A stretch of 51,203 bases of DNA from Clostridiales bacterium (GCA_020859995.1 JAJBVE010000212.1:1-51203), one strand, 5' to 3'; positions 1-9,042 are shown, counted from the stretch's first letter. Notes: generated by a model from the sequence alone, not told the origin. Numbers and translations are program-made.

Positions 1-54
1 GCGCTGCCGTTTCTGTCTGCGCTGCCGTTTCTGTCTGCGCTGCCGTTTCTGTCT
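1..54. repeat. Three perfect 18-nt tandem repeats in coding sequence
   Basis: The unit GCGCTGCCGTTTCTGTCT occurs three times in a row with no mismatch and may continue left of the window. Read on the minus strand, each unit encodes QTETAA in the linker of the SH3 protein, so copy-number change keeps the frame. Confidence 0.9.
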
Positions 55-1087
55 GAGCCGTTGTCTCCGATGTCGAAGAGGAACCCGATGAAGACGAATC
101 CGTTGTGTAAGAGCTCGACGTAGACGAACTTGTTGAGGAAGATCCTGTTGAAGAAGAATCCGCTGAATAATCGGCAGCTGTCGCGGATTCTGTCTGGACT
201 GTCTCGGTCTGTTCCGTATAAGTCTCCTCGGTGACAACCGTTTCCTCCGGCCAGATTATATCATAAAGCTTTACAAGCTCTACACGCTCCTGATCCTTCG
301 GCGTAGCTGACTCAAACAACATAACACTTGTCACATCTTCGCTGGATACATAAGCCGTCGAATCTTCATCGTACTGAATCTCAATCCAGTGTCCATAATC
401 ATTGACTACCTGATAAACTTCCTCCGCGTCCATAGTATCTTTTACCGTGGAGCCTTCCATATCGGTATAAATATTCACGCCGTCCCAGTCCGCGCGCACA
501 CCTTCCGCGCCATACACCTCAGCGATTTCTGCCACATCATCCCCAAACAGAAGGTAGTCGGTCATCACATATCCCGTTATCCCATTGGAATAAAACTCAG
601 TCCAGACATCCCCTTTCTCAATCACCCAGACAGCTGTGCCTCTGTACAAATAGCCAAGGGCCTCACTCTCGGTGTCAGCCGCGTAGCGAATGATTACGCC
701 GGTCTCAACCTTCTCACTGTTCGTAATAGCCACATTTTCCCAGGCATTCTCCTGCTCATAGGCTACCGCGACAAGCTCAGGCTCATACTCGGTCTCTGTT
801 TCAGTTTCGGTTTCCGTCTCTGTCTCAATCTCCGTCTCAGATTCTGTCTCCGTTTCCGTCTCCTGATCGGCTGCTTCCTCATCGGCGGAACCTGTTTCTG
901 TCTCAGCAGGCTCTGTTGCGTCAGCTTCTGTCGCCTCAATAACTTCTGTCTCGACAGCGACCTCCGCCTCCTCATTGGCAGATGCTTCCGCTGTATGTAC
1001 ATCTGTCAGTGTCATGGCACCCGCCAGCGATGTGGCACACATCACAGTTACGAGCCCCAGAGCCAGCCAAACTGTTTTTTTCCTCAT
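1..1087 (-). CDS. Secreted SH3-domain wall protein, 5' part only
   Basis: The frame opens at ATG 1087 behind a GGGGAGG ribosome site and runs without a stop off the left edge (362 codons seen). Residues 1-33 form a signal peptide (MRKKTVW, then a hydrophobic core). Residues about 35-105 are a Thr/Glu-rich stretch dominated by TE dipeptides. Residues about 110-265 look like two bacterial SH3 modules: one has the YLYRGTAVWVIEKG and GYVMTDYLLFG patterns, the second has VNIYTDMEG and GHWIEIQYDEDSTAYV. A Ser/Thr/Gln linker follows and ends in three exact QTETAA repeats at the window edge. Proteins with this build usually carry a C-terminal NlpC/P60 or other murein hydrolase domain. That part is outside the window, so the enzyme activity is inference. 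Confidence 0.8.
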   Translation of the reverse strand, partial: MRKKTVWLALGLVTVMCATSLAGAMTLTDVHTAEASANEEAEVAVETEVIEATEADATEPAETETGSADEEAADQETETETESETEIETETETETETETEYEPELVAVAYEQENAWENVAITNSEKVETGVIIRYAADTESEALGYLYRGTAVWVIEKGDVWTEFYSNGITGYVMTDYLLFGDDVAEIAEVYGAEGVRADWDGVNIYTDMEGSTVKDTMDAEEVYQVVNDYGHWIEIQYDEDSTAYVSSEDVTSVMLFESATPKDQERVELVKLYDIIWPEETVVTEETYTEQTETVQTESATAADYSADSSSTGSSSTSSSTSSSYTTDSSSSGSSSTSETTAQTETAAQTETAAQTETAA

Positions 1088-1163
1088 CTGAATTCCTCCC
1101 CGTCCCCTTACTACATTTTTATTAAAAATTATTACATAATTGTTAAATCTTGATGACAGGGCT

Positions 1164-1192
1164 ATTGTAATATGTTTCGATGTTTTTGTCAA
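1164..1192 (-). promoter_or_regulatory. Sigma-A promoter of the SH3 wall protein
   Basis: Minus-strand TTGACA (1192-1187) and TACAAT (1169-1164) are separated by exactly 17 nt, close to the housekeeping consensus. The 5' leader to ATG 1087 is about 70 nt. Confidence 0.8.
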
Positions 1193-1282
1193 CGTATTTT
1201 TTTAGATTCTTTCCCGTATTCTTTACTTTTTACCGAATGATTATCCTTATTTACCATGTTTTAGCAGAGATCAGACCTCTGC

Positions 1283-2173
1283 CTATTTGCACAGCAGCCC
1301 CATTAATTCCTCAAAACATACCCCGTCCGTCGGCGGCAGATTCATTTCCATGGATTTTTCAATACAAAGTCTGACAAAGCGGGAAGCTTTGCGCACGGAA
1401 TCATAAAATGGTACCCCATTTACCGCGTCGGCCGCTATCATGGCGGCAAACACATCCCCGGTGCCGCAGCGCTGCGTGCCGACCCTGTGTGTGCGCGCAA
1501 ATTTAGGATCTGTCCCTCTCTCATAACAGAAATTTGCGGTATACTCTCCCTGCGGGATGCCGGTGATCACGACCCGGCCAGGTCCCATTTCAGAAAGAGT
1601 CTCCGCAAGCGCCCGCACTTCCCGGATTCGCCACCCGCCATCGTGCCAGGTCTGACCGGTCAGGATACAGGCTTCTGTCAGATTGGGGGTCAGGATATCC
1701 GCATGGGCGGCGAGTTTTTTCATTTCGCGGCACATCTCCTCCGTGTAGGTCGCGTAAGGTCTGCCGTCGTCCCCCATTACCGGGTCCACAATAACCACGG
1801 TGTCTTTTTCCTTAAAATCATTCAGAAAACGCAATACAATCTGGATCTGCTCTTCTGAGCCCAGAAAACCAGTACTGATCCCGTCAAAAGAAAGATGAAG
1901 CTTTTTCCACTCATCAATATAAGGCTGCATCCGATCCGTAAAATCTTCAAAAAACCAGCTCTCATAAGCCGTGTGATTGGACAAAATCGAAGTCGGCACA
2001 GGACAGCACTGAATTTTCATTGCAGAGATAATAGGAAGCGATACCGTCAGCGAGCACCGGCCAAAGCCGGTGAAATCATTGATCAGGGCGATTTTCTTCT
2101 GACGAATGTGCCCTGTCTCTATATTCTTCTCATAATCTTTTTGCGGACAGTTTTTATTTGAAATTTCATTCAC
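1283..2173 (-). CDS. Pyridoxal/pyridoxamine kinase (PdxK/PdxY-like)
   Basis: A 296-residue ribokinase-fold kinase expected to phosphorylate B6 vitamers for the PLP salvage pathway. KKIALINDFTGFGRCSLTV near residue 26 is the family's first strand and substrate loop. IVDPVMGDDGRPY lies in the middle. RCGTGDVFAAMI near residue 240 is the anion-hole motif with the catalytic Asp. The product family is clear, but PdxY-like proteins overlap with hydroxymethylpyrimidine kinases, so the exact substrate is inferred. The start is GTG 2173 with AGAGG about nine bases upstream. This gives a roughly 25-residue N-terminal extension with no better internal start. No neighbouring gene points to a pathway; it appears to be a single transcription unit. 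Confidence 0.83.
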   Translation of the reverse strand: MNEISNKNCPQKDYEKNIETGHIRQKKIALINDFTGFGRCSLTVSLPIISAMKIQCCPVPTSILSNHTAYESWFFEDFTDRMQPYIDEWKKLHLSFDGISTGFLGSEEQIQIVLRFLNDFKEKDTVVIVDPVMGDDGRPYATYTEEMCREMKKLAAHADILTPNLTEACILTGQTWHDGGWRIREVRALAETLSEMGPGRVVITGIPQGEYTANFCYERGTDPKFARTHRVGTQRCGTGDVFAAMIAADAVNGVPFYDSVRKASRFVRLCIEKSMEMNLPPTDGVCFEELMGLLCK

Positions 2174-2437
2174 AGCGATAAGCCTCTTTTCGTCTGTCGT
2201 TCACTTAAAAGTGGTCATTCTGGTTTTAAAGTCGTGTTTTCAGCATCGCATAAAATCATATCACAATCATGCTTTTCCCTCAACCAGTTTTCCGGCAGAC
2301 GCGGCTGCAAAATTTCTTGCCCGGCCTTGTACAATCGGATAGGGGGAGTTTTCTTCTGCTGTCATCGCTCCTGATCCTTTTTTCTGCTGACAAAAGTCTG
2401 TCCGCAAATGTCTGACTCAAAGCGGTATTCCCTTTGC

Positions 2438-4129
2438 TTATTTCGTCTCTTCCGCTATAAAATACCCGAAATTCAGCTGGTTCATGGCGACCTCCGCAAG
2501 ATTTACACAGCTGTTGCCCATGCGGTCAATGCAGTGCAGGATACGCATGAACGGCGCAGAAAGGCTTCTTTTGCACTTGCCCTCGGTCACACGCTGCATA
2601 TGAGATTTCCGCATTTTGATATCCAGGTCCAGCACCTCGCCCTTGTGCCGGATCATTTTCTTCAGAGCGGTGTCATCATTTCCCATGAGGGCAGTGAGCG
2701 CGTTCGTATACATGATTTCAATCTGTTTCAGACTGTCGTTCAGGTCCTTCATGGCCTCCCCGGAATACTGGTAATTTTTTTCAATTTTTTCCTGTATGAT
2801 GTCCGCCATCTCCACCGAGAGGCTGCCCATGCGCTCCACATCGCTGAGTACATACATCAGCTTGGCGGTCTGCGTAGCCTGCTGCTCTGTCAGGGCGCCC
2901 GATGAGAAAAGATCCGCCAGATACTCATTGATTTCTCCCTGCAAAGATTCCACAGCGTGGCCGTATTCCCGCACCTTTGTCAGCATCTGGGGATCTCCGC
3001 TTTTTACCGTACCATGCACATCCTGCAGCATCATCCGCACTACATCGCCGCAGTGCAGAGTCTCCTTAGCTACCAGCTTCAGCGCGGCTGCCGGCTGCGA
3101 AAGGACATTTTTGTCCAGATAAATGGTCTTTGCCGGATCCGCTTCCTTGCGCTTCCCGTCCGGGATGATTTTCATAACCAGCTTCACCATCAGTCCCAGC
3201 AGCGGAATCCAGAGCACGGTCATCGTGATGTTAAAAATCGTATGCGCGTTCGCGATCTGCCGTGAAATCACCTCAATCTCCGGTCCGCTCGGAGAAATGT
3301 ACTGAATCAATGCCGCATAAGGCTTCACAAACCAGATGAACAGCACAGCTCCAGAAATATTAAACAGAGAATGTGCAACTGCAGTTCTTCTCGCGTCTTT
3401 TGACTGTCCGATGGAGGCCAGAAGCGCGGTGATCGTTGTTCCGATGTTGTCGCCGAGCAGGATCGGAATCGCACCCGTAAGTCCAAGGATACTGGTCACG
3501 CCGTCCGCGCCCGCCTGTGAGGCAAAATTCTGAAGTACTGCAATCGTGGCACTGCTGCTCTGCACCACCAGCGTCATCAGCGTACCCACCAGCACGCCGA
3601 GCACCGGAATGTCCGCCACCTTCCCGATCATATCCGTAAATACCGGGCTGGATGCCAGCGGCTTCATCACGCTTCCCATGGTCTCAATTCCCAGAAACAG
3701 CAGTCCAAACGCAAATACCGTCATCGCGATGTTTTTCACCCGTTCCCGTTTGCATACAAATGAGACAATAAATCCGCCGAAAATAAAGACGTAAATATAA
3801 TCAGTAATCTTAAAAGCAATGATCTGCGCAGTGATCGTCGTACCGATATTTGCGCCGAAAATAATTGAGATCGCCTGCGGCAGAGTCATCAGCCCCGCGC
3901 TGACAAATCCGATCGCCATGACCGTCGTGGCGCTGCTGCTCTGCAGCACCGCTGTCACCAGTGCGCCTGCCAGCACGCCCATCAGGCGGTTTCTCGTCAG
4001 CAGACCCAGGATCTGCTTCATCCGCTCTCCGGCTGCTTTCTGCAGACACTCACTCATTAGGTTCATGCCATAGATAAAAATGGCAAGACCGCCAAATAGT
4101 CCAAATATAATTTCCAGTGTATCGTTCAT
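2438..4129 (-). CDS. Na+/phosphate cotransporter with PhoU-like tail
   Basis: A 563-residue NptA/YjbB-type inner-membrane carrier. Two inverted transport repeats carry the family hallmark QSSSATT near residue 63 and QSSSAT near residue 190. Each is followed by a GANIGTTIT or GDNIGTTIT segment that forms the second half of the binding site. Residues about 1-320 are mostly membrane spans. From about 340 a soluble helical region resembles PhoU, as in family members that link phosphate transport to signalling. An upstream in-frame ATG at 4177 exists, but ATG 4129 has AAGGAG 11 nt before it and begins with the usual membrane-proximal sequence, so I use 4129. Two tandem terminators separate it from the flavoprotein gene upstream, so it needs its own promoter. 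Confidence 0.9.
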   Translation of the reverse strand: MNDTLEIIFGLFGGLAIFIYGMNLMSECLQKAAGERMKQILGLLTRNRLMGVLAGALVTAVLQSSSATTVMAIGFVSAGLMTLPQAISIIFGANIGTTITAQIIAFKITDYIYVFIFGGFIVSFVCKRERVKNIAMTVFAFGLLFLGIETMGSVMKPLASSPVFTDMIGKVADIPVLGVLVGTLMTLVVQSSSATIAVLQNFASQAGADGVTSILGLTGAIPILLGDNIGTTITALLASIGQSKDARRTAVAHSLFNISGAVLFIWFVKPYAALIQYISPSGPEIEVISRQIANAHTIFNITMTVLWIPLLGLMVKLVMKIIPDGKRKEADPAKTIYLDKNVLSQPAAALKLVAKETLHCGDVVRMMLQDVHGTVKSGDPQMLTKVREYGHAVESLQGEINEYLADLFSSGALTEQQATQTAKLMYVLSDVERMGSLSVEMADIIQEKIEKNYQYSGEAMKDLNDSLKQIEIMYTNALTALMGNDDTALKKMIRHKGEVLDLDIKMRKSHMQRVTEGKCKRSLSAPFMRILHCIDRMGNSCVNLAEVAMNQLNFGYFIAEETK

Positions 4130-4274
4130 CTTTTCGAATTCTCCTTCGTACTTTACCCTTTTGCTGCGCTTCGGCATTCATTCTTTTCGAAGCGCTCGTG
4201 TTATTATTTTAACGTATCTATATAAAGTGCAATATCGGGTGAGTGTAAAGGAAATGTAAAATCTGCGTAAATGC

Positions 4275-4303
4275 AAAAAAACAGTCCTCCTCATTGGAGA
4301 ACC
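4275..4303 (-). terminator. Intrinsic terminator (second of a tandem pair)
   Basis: On the minus strand GTTCTCC and GGAGGAC pair across a five-base loop with one G-T wobble and are followed by TG and seven T. It lies downstream of the flavoprotein gene. Confidence 0.7.
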
Positions 4304-4321
4304 GCATCTTTTCCAGGAAGA

Positions 4322-4352
4322 AAAAACATCCAGGAAAATTCCTGAATGTTTC
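4322..4352 (-). terminator. Intrinsic terminator of the flavoprotein gene
   Basis: On the minus strand ACATTCAGGA and TCCTGGATGT form a ten-base stem with a T-C mismatch or wobble near the middle, followed by a run of six T. Confidence 0.75.
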
Positions 4353-4462
4353 TTGATTCGACCTCATGTTTTAAGCATATTCGAATGTTGCTATTTTACA
4401 TACCCAGGCAGGAGGCCATCCGAATCCCCACGCCCCACGCGCCGGTGTAAAATGCTGCATTC

Positions 4463-5080
4463 TCACCGTATAAAATGCGTAGACTTCGGTATCTCCTTCT
4501 CCGGCAGTCCATAAGTTTCCCTGCCAAGCGCAATGCTCTTCATCAGGAATGTCATATTTCGCGCCAGCGTGCGCATGGTCTGCAGCCCCTCCTCATCCTG
4601 CACAGCCTCTCCCGGGAGTCTGCCGTGGACGCTGTTCCAATACTGGCTGGAAGCAACCGGCATTCCACTGATGGTAAAATATTTGTTCAGCTCGTCGAAT
4701 GTCGCGCTGGTGCCGCCCCTTCGGGCTACTGCTACACTCGCACCGACCTTCATGCGTTTATCAAACCCTGTGCTGTAAAACAGACGATCTAACAGAGAAA
4801 CAAGCGTCCCATTTGCTGATGCATAATAAACCGGGCTGGCCACGACAAGTCCGTCGCAGGCCTCAAACTTCGGTGCGACCTCATTTACCAGATCATCAAA
4901 CACGCATTTCCCCTTCTCGCGGCAGGCGCCGCAGGCAATGCAGCCGCGGATCGCCTGATTACCCGCCTGGACGATTTCTGTTTCAACGCCCTCTTCCTGA
5001 AAAACCTTTTCCATTTCCTGCAGGGCAATCGCCGTGTTGCCGTTTTTGTGCGGACTTCCATTTAACATCAGAACCTTCAT
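4463..5080 (-). CDS. NADPH-dependent FMN reductase / iron-sulfur flavoprotein family
   Basis: A 205-residue flavodoxin-fold protein. MKVLMLNGSPHKNGNT at the N-terminus is the FMN-phosphate loop. CIACGACREKGKC near residue 48 supplies four cysteines, as in iron-sulfur flavoproteins. ASPVYYASANG near residue 84 is the second FMN contact. It probably moves electrons from NAD(P)H to an unknown acceptor; the physiological substrate cannot be read from the sequence. ATG 5080 has GGAGGG eight bases upstream. An in-frame start at 5116 lacks such a site. The gene stands alone, downstream of the AAA/nuclease gene with a 60-nt gap. Confidence 0.87.
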   Translation of the reverse strand: MKVLMLNGSPHKNGNTAIALQEMEKVFQEEGVETEIVQAGNQAIRGCIACGACREKGKCVFDDLVNEVAPKFEACDGLVVASPVYYASANGTLVSLLDRLFYSTGFDKRMKVGASVAVARRGGTSATFDELNKYFTISGMPVASSQYWNSVHGRLPGEAVQDEEGLQTMRTLARNMTFLMKSIALGRETYGLPEKEIPKSTHFIR

Positions 5081-5141
5081 GTGTTTATCCCTCCATTTTT
5101 TGCATTTATTAATCAACTATTCTCATTTACAGTGAAAAACA

Positions 5142-6722
5142 TTACACCACAGCCTCCACCAGCACCTTGTCTCCCAGCTGCAGCTGTTTCACGCCAGTCT
5201 GTTTCTTCTTATTGAAACAAAAACTAAGCAGATATCCTTTATCCAGGTGATAATATTCCATGTACTCCAGCAGCTGATCTTCTCCACGCCGGTTATATTC
5301 CTGTCCATGCCAGATTTTCATCTCTACAACATTTTGCACGCCTTTATAATCAATAATGACATCTGTCCGTTTCATATTTCTGGTTCTGGCTTCAATATAA
5401 TAATTTCCGCTCCCATTAATAATCGGCTTCAGAAAGATCAGGAAAATCCGTCTCCCATTATCCTCCACAAACCGATCATCCGCATCCGCGTAGATATCTT
5501 CAAAATACTCGCAAAATTTTTGCAAAACCAGTTCCATCTGAAGATGTCCGCCACGGATAAACTGGTTTTTTTCTGTATCAGCAGCCGTAAACATTTTCAC
5601 ATCTGTCTCTTCTTCTGAAAGAAACAGATTATACAGCTTCATTTCAAATATACGGTTGGAAACACATACCTTTCCGTCCCTTTCTTTCAGAAAACCGAAC
5701 ATTTCTCCAATTCGAATGAGCTCATTATCCGGCTCATAGGCATAGCGGCTGCCTTGAAACAGGATGCTGTAAATCATCTCCTTCAGCTTCGGATAATCTG
5801 CAAGCTTTTTCACCATGTCGTCAAAAAGAGTATTGGTCTTTTTTAAAATCTCACGTACTGCCCCCTGAAAGGCTTCTGCATTCCATGCCTTCGCCCGTTC
5901 CTCTTTAGGACTGGCTTCCGTCACATTCTGCGCCATAATCTGGCACAGTCTGGATACCAGGAAAGGATAACCTGACGTATAATCATACAGAAGCTGGCTG
6001 ATATTGTCCACCTCCATGCCAGTATCCCAGTCCATCTCATACTGTAGAAGCATCGAAGAGATATCTTTTGCGGAAAAGCTCATATCAACCACAAAATCAG
6101 CAGCTATGTTCCAGGGTGAATTATATTTTGATTCTTCCCCTGGATGAAGCTTTTGTTTCAGATTTTTAATATCATAAACACCAGCCAGAATCACAGACCA
6201 AAAAGCCGGAACCTTCGGGCCTTTTAAATAATATGCTCTCAGTTGTGCGAGGAAATCCAGAAACACCTGATTATTCGATGCAGAATCCACTTCATCAATC
6301 ATCAAAACAACACCCTTGTCCGATTTCCCACACCAGGCTCTAATAGCCCTGAAAAGCGCGCCAAAAGAACTGATCTGAGCACTTCCATCTGCAAATGTCT
6401 GCAGCTGCGCCTCAATTCCATCCGGAAAATCCTCGACATTGTCCAGAAGCTCCTCCGCAAAGGCAGCCACAAAGGTCTGTTCATTCTGAAACGAGAGGGT
6501 CCCCACTGTCTGAAAATCCAGACTCACCACCACATAATCCTTTTGCAGATAATCCGCCAGCGCATTCAGCGTTGTCGTTTTTCCGAACTGCCGCGCCCGA
6601 TTCATCACAAAATATTCCCCATCATCCACCATTTTTTTGATTTCCTGCAATCTGGAAGTCAAATCTACCATATAATGCTTCTGAGGCCGGCAGGTTCCAT
6701 TTACATTAAAAACCCTGCTCAT
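5142..6722 (-). CDS. AAA-ATPase-like / PD-(D/E)XK domain protein
   Basis: A 526-residue member of a family greatly expanded in gut Firmicutes and Bacteroidetes, whose function is unknown to me. The N-terminus MSRVFNVNGTCRP followed by an HYMVD motif is typical. Residues 41-50 (NRARQFGKTT) replace a classical Walker A with the family's Q-x-GKTT loop. VVLMIDEVDS at 138-147 is Walker B. The C-terminal part, about 390-510, carries a PD-(D/E)XK-type core with D454, E467 and K469 (VVEMKIW), so a nuclease activity is plausible but unproven. I chose ATG 6722: it has AAGGGGGG just upstream and matches the family start, while the reading frame extends to 7058 through a repeat-rich leader without family resemblance. 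It may act in defence or mobile-element biology; that is inference. Confidence 0.85.
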   Translation of the reverse strand: MSRVFNVNGTCRPQKHYMVDLTSRLQEIKKMVDDGEYFVMNRARQFGKTTTLNALADYLQKDYVVVSLDFQTVGTLSFQNEQTFVAAFAEELLDNVEDFPDGIEAQLQTFADGSAQISSFGALFRAIRAWCGKSDKGVVLMIDEVDSASNNQVFLDFLAQLRAYYLKGPKVPAFWSVILAGVYDIKNLKQKLHPGEESKYNSPWNIAADFVVDMSFSAKDISSMLLQYEMDWDTGMEVDNISQLLYDYTSGYPFLVSRLCQIMAQNVTEASPKEERAKAWNAEAFQGAVREILKKTNTLFDDMVKKLADYPKLKEMIYSILFQGSRYAYEPDNELIRIGEMFGFLKERDGKVCVSNRIFEMKLYNLFLSEEETDVKMFTAADTEKNQFIRGGHLQMELVLQKFCEYFEDIYADADDRFVEDNGRRIFLIFLKPIINGSGNYYIEARTRNMKRTDVIIDYKGVQNVVEMKIWHGQEYNRRGEDQLLEYMEYYHLDKGYLLSFCFNKKKQTGVKQLQLGDKVLVEAVV

Positions 6723-7079
6723 GACTAGTTTCCCCCCTTCTACACGGATTTTGCTTCCATAGTCCCCTCGCCGGGTGGCATCCCGCACTTTGTGCGGGAT
6801 ATGCAATCGCGCAGCGATTTTCAGTTGCGCGGCTTTCATTTTATCATTGATTGTAGCATAAAGTGCAAAGATTTGTCTATGTATTCCGAATGGAAAATAT
6901 GCGTTTCTCGTGCTCTGTGCATCCCGCTGTAGGGTGCGTAACGCGTATGTAACGTGTAACGAAAATCGGTCACTGGATAAATAATACGTGACAACTTCCT
7001 CTATCCTTGTTAAAATAAGGCAGAAAATGCAGCGCCCTGGCTGACTGCACAAACCCAAAAAAGAAAGCGAGGAAGCACT
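6723..7079. other. Divergent intergenic region with palindromes
   Basis: 357 nt between the divergent AAA/nuclease gene and the GH5 gene, no convincing gene. The half near the AAA gene holds the palindromic element at 6762-6802 and a small hairpin (AATCGC-GCA-GCGATT, 6805-6819). The GH5-proximal half should contain its promoter, but I see no good -35/-10 pair. Confidence 0.6.
6762..6802 (-). repeat. Palindromic repeat element, ATATCCC...GGGATGCC type
   Basis: Nine-base perfect stem ATCCCGCAC (6780-6788) and GTGCGGGAT (6792-6800) with a TTT loop. On the minus strand it is followed by TGCCACCCGGCGAGGG. That 16-mer recurs exactly at 38340-38355, and a variant with the same order of parts lies at 38483-38523. 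Confidence 0.8.
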
Positions 7080-8726
7080 ATGTCACACACCATCTCATCT
7101 TTGCCGCTCCTGGTCATGCTGACGCTGGGGCTGGTCTTATCTGCCGGACTTTGGACATCCATTTTTGCAAAAGCATCCGAAACTCCAGACACGGAAAGCG
7201 GCGGCACGGCTGAAGCCAGTGCAGCTGCAGATGAAATCTCCACAATCCCGGCTCCATCCGCCTGCGGTGCACTGCAGGTGATCGGCACCCAGCTTTCTGA
7301 TGAAAACGGAAATGCCGTCCAGCTGAAGGGCGTCAGCACGCTGGGACTGGCCTGGTACCCCGAATATATTAATTACGACTGCTTTGCGCAGCTGAAAAAT
7401 GAGTGGAACGTCAGTCTGATCCGCCTGGCAATGTACACGGCCGAGTCCGGAGGCTACTGCACGGACGGCGACCAGGAAAATCTGAAAACGCTGATCCGAA
7501 ACGGCGTCGAATATGCCACGGAGCTTGATATGTATGTCATCATCGACTGGCACATTCTCTCCGACGGCAACCCGAATACCTACCTGGAAGAAGCAAAAGC
7601 CTTTTTCGAGGAAATGTCTGCAGAGTTCGCAGACCATAATAATATTCTGTATGAAATCTGCAATGAGCCAAATGGCAATGTGACCTGGGCGGACATCAAA
7701 GCCTATGCGGCAGAAATCCTGCCGATTATCCGTGCCAATGATCCCGATGCCGTGATTCTCGTCGGCACGCCGAACTGGTCCCAATATGTGGATCAGGCCG
7801 CCGCCGATCCCATCACCGGCTATGACAACCTGATGTACACGCTGCATTATTATGCTGCCACGCACACCGATTATCTGCGCAGTACGCTTGTCGCGGCCAT
7901 GGATGCCGGGCTTCCGATTTTTGTCTCCGAATATGGCATCAGCGATGCCAGCGGGAACGGCACACTCGACATCGGCCAGGCCAACCAGTGGATGGAGCTG
8001 CTCGATGACCGCCAGATCAGCTGCGCCATGTGGAGCTTTTCCAACCGGGATGAAAGCTCAGCGATCATCAAAAGCACCTGCACAAAGACCAGCGGTTTCA
8101 CCACGGACGACCTCACCGATTCCGGAAAATGGCTATATGAAAAGCTGATCGGAAATGCAGACGAAAACGCCAGCTCTGACAATACGGCTTCGGACAGCAC
8201 AGACTCCGGCAGTGACTCAACGGGCAGCATAGATTCTGACAGCTCTTCCGCAGACAGCGCAGGCAGTACGGCAGCAAATGCAGCAGGCGGCAGCGACGTT
8301 TCTGCAGACACCACGGGCAGCGCAGCAGACGGCAGCAATACCACTGCGGCTACTTCGGAAAATGCGGCTGTGGATGCCTCAGGGAACGGCGGCAGCTCCG
8401 ACAGCAGCTCCGCCGGATCCGTCGTCAGCGCCCCGGACAGCCTTGCCTGCACCGCTGCAGTAGTCAACCAGTGGGAAAGCGACGGCGTCCCCTTCTACCA
8501 GTATTCCGTGACTCTGGAAAATACGTCAGACGCAGAACTGATCGGCTGGATTATCGAGCTCACCTTCACCGGGAGCATTACCCTGTCGGATAGCTGGAAC
8601 GGCGAATATGCCCTGGACGGAACTACACTCACCATCACGCCGAAGGATTACAACCAGACCATCGCCGCAGGAGGAACGCTCTCGGACATCGGCTTTATTG
8701 TCAGCGGCGCGGGTACACTGAAGTAA
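7080..8726 (+). CDS. Secreted GH5 endoglucanase with C-terminal cellulose-binding module
   Basis: A 548-residue exported glycoside hydrolase. A hydrophobic segment at residues 9-27 is the secretion signal. The GH5 barrel spans about 65-357: NAVQLKGVSTLG begins it, the acid/base is E196 in YEICNEP, and the nucleophile is E284 in FVSEYG. WHILSDG near 157 and MWSFSNR near 317 are further subsite motifs of the GH5_2 type. A linker of about 85 residues, rich in Ser, Asp, Ala, Gly and Thr, leads to a module at about 455-548 (QYSVTLENTSDAELIGW, then SDSWNGEYALDG) resembling family-2/3-type cellulose-binding domains. It should cleave beta-1,4-glucan outside the cell. The start ATG 7080 has GAGG about seven bases upstream. 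No cellulosomal dockerin is visible. Confidence 0.92.
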   Translation: MSHTISSLPLLVMLTLGLVLSAGLWTSIFAKASETPDTESGGTAEASAAADEISTIPAPSACGALQVIGTQLSDENGNAVQLKGVSTLGLAWYPEYINYDCFAQLKNEWNVSLIRLAMYTAESGGYCTDGDQENLKTLIRNGVEYATELDMYVIIDWHILSDGNPNTYLEEAKAFFEEMSAEFADHNNILYEICNEPNGNVTWADIKAYAAEILPIIRANDPDAVILVGTPNWSQYVDQAAADPITGYDNLMYTLHYYAATHTDYLRSTLVAAMDAGLPIFVSEYGISDASGNGTLDIGQANQWMELLDDRQISCAMWSFSNRDESSAIIKSTCTKTSGFTTDDLTDSGKWLYEKLIGNADENASSDNTASDSTDSGSDSTGSIDSDSSSADSAGSTAANAAGGSDVSADTTGSAADGSNTTAATSENAAVDASGNGGSSDSSSAGSVVSAPDSLACTAAVVNQWESDGVPFYQYSVTLENTSDAELIGWIIELTFTGSITLSDSWNGEYALDGTTLTITPKDYNQTIAAGGTLSDIGFIVSGAGTLK

Positions 8727-8765
8727 AAAAATACCTGAATTCCATTTTTCATTACTGTATGATTT

Positions 8766-8900
8766 GTAACTATTCAGGACAGTACTTCGCACTTGCTGCG
8801 AAGTACGTATGAAAACGTATATTATGTGGGGAAAAGCCCCATCGCGAAGCGATTCTAAATGGACTTTTCCCTCGTAACTGTGAAGGCACTGAACAGTTAC
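8766..8900. mobile_element. MITE-like palindromic element, 135 bp
   Basis: Terminal inverted repeats GTAACTATTCAG (8766-8777) and CTGAACAGTTAC (8889-8900) match at 11 of 12 positions. Inside are two more inverted repeats: GTACTTCGCA/TGCGAAGTAC (8782-8806), and a larger one with arms GGGGAAAAGCCCC (8829-8841) and GGACTTTTCCC around an inner ATCGCGAAGCGAT. The right end (8874-8900) is itself a palindrome that recurs at 29826-29852 in reverse orientation with one mismatch in 27. No transposase is encoded. Confidence 0.7.
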
Positions 8901-9012
8901 TATGATTTTTCTGGAAAAGCCTCTTTTTCGCGCAGTCACGAAGGGGATTCCGGTTTGCGCAGCAAATCGATCATAAATACCGATTTTAATCGTGTGACAC
9001 TCAATTTTCTGC

Positions 9013-9042
9013 TTGTAAAAAACCCGCTTACTGTGCTACACT
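9013..9042 (+). promoter_or_regulatory. Possible promoter of the LytTR/GHKL pair
   Basis: TTGTAA (9013-9018) and TACACT (9037-9042) with an 18-nt spacer lie about 60 nt upstream of GTG 9101. The match is moderate. Confidence 0.4.

Noticed and set aside
1264-1282. Terminator of the pyridoxal-type kinase gene
   Set aside because: An eight-base stem is possible, but the following bases are TAAAAC with no T-run.
8782-8806. Terminator of the GH5 gene
   Set aside because: A perfect hairpin but no T-run on the plus strand; it belongs to the MITE-like element.
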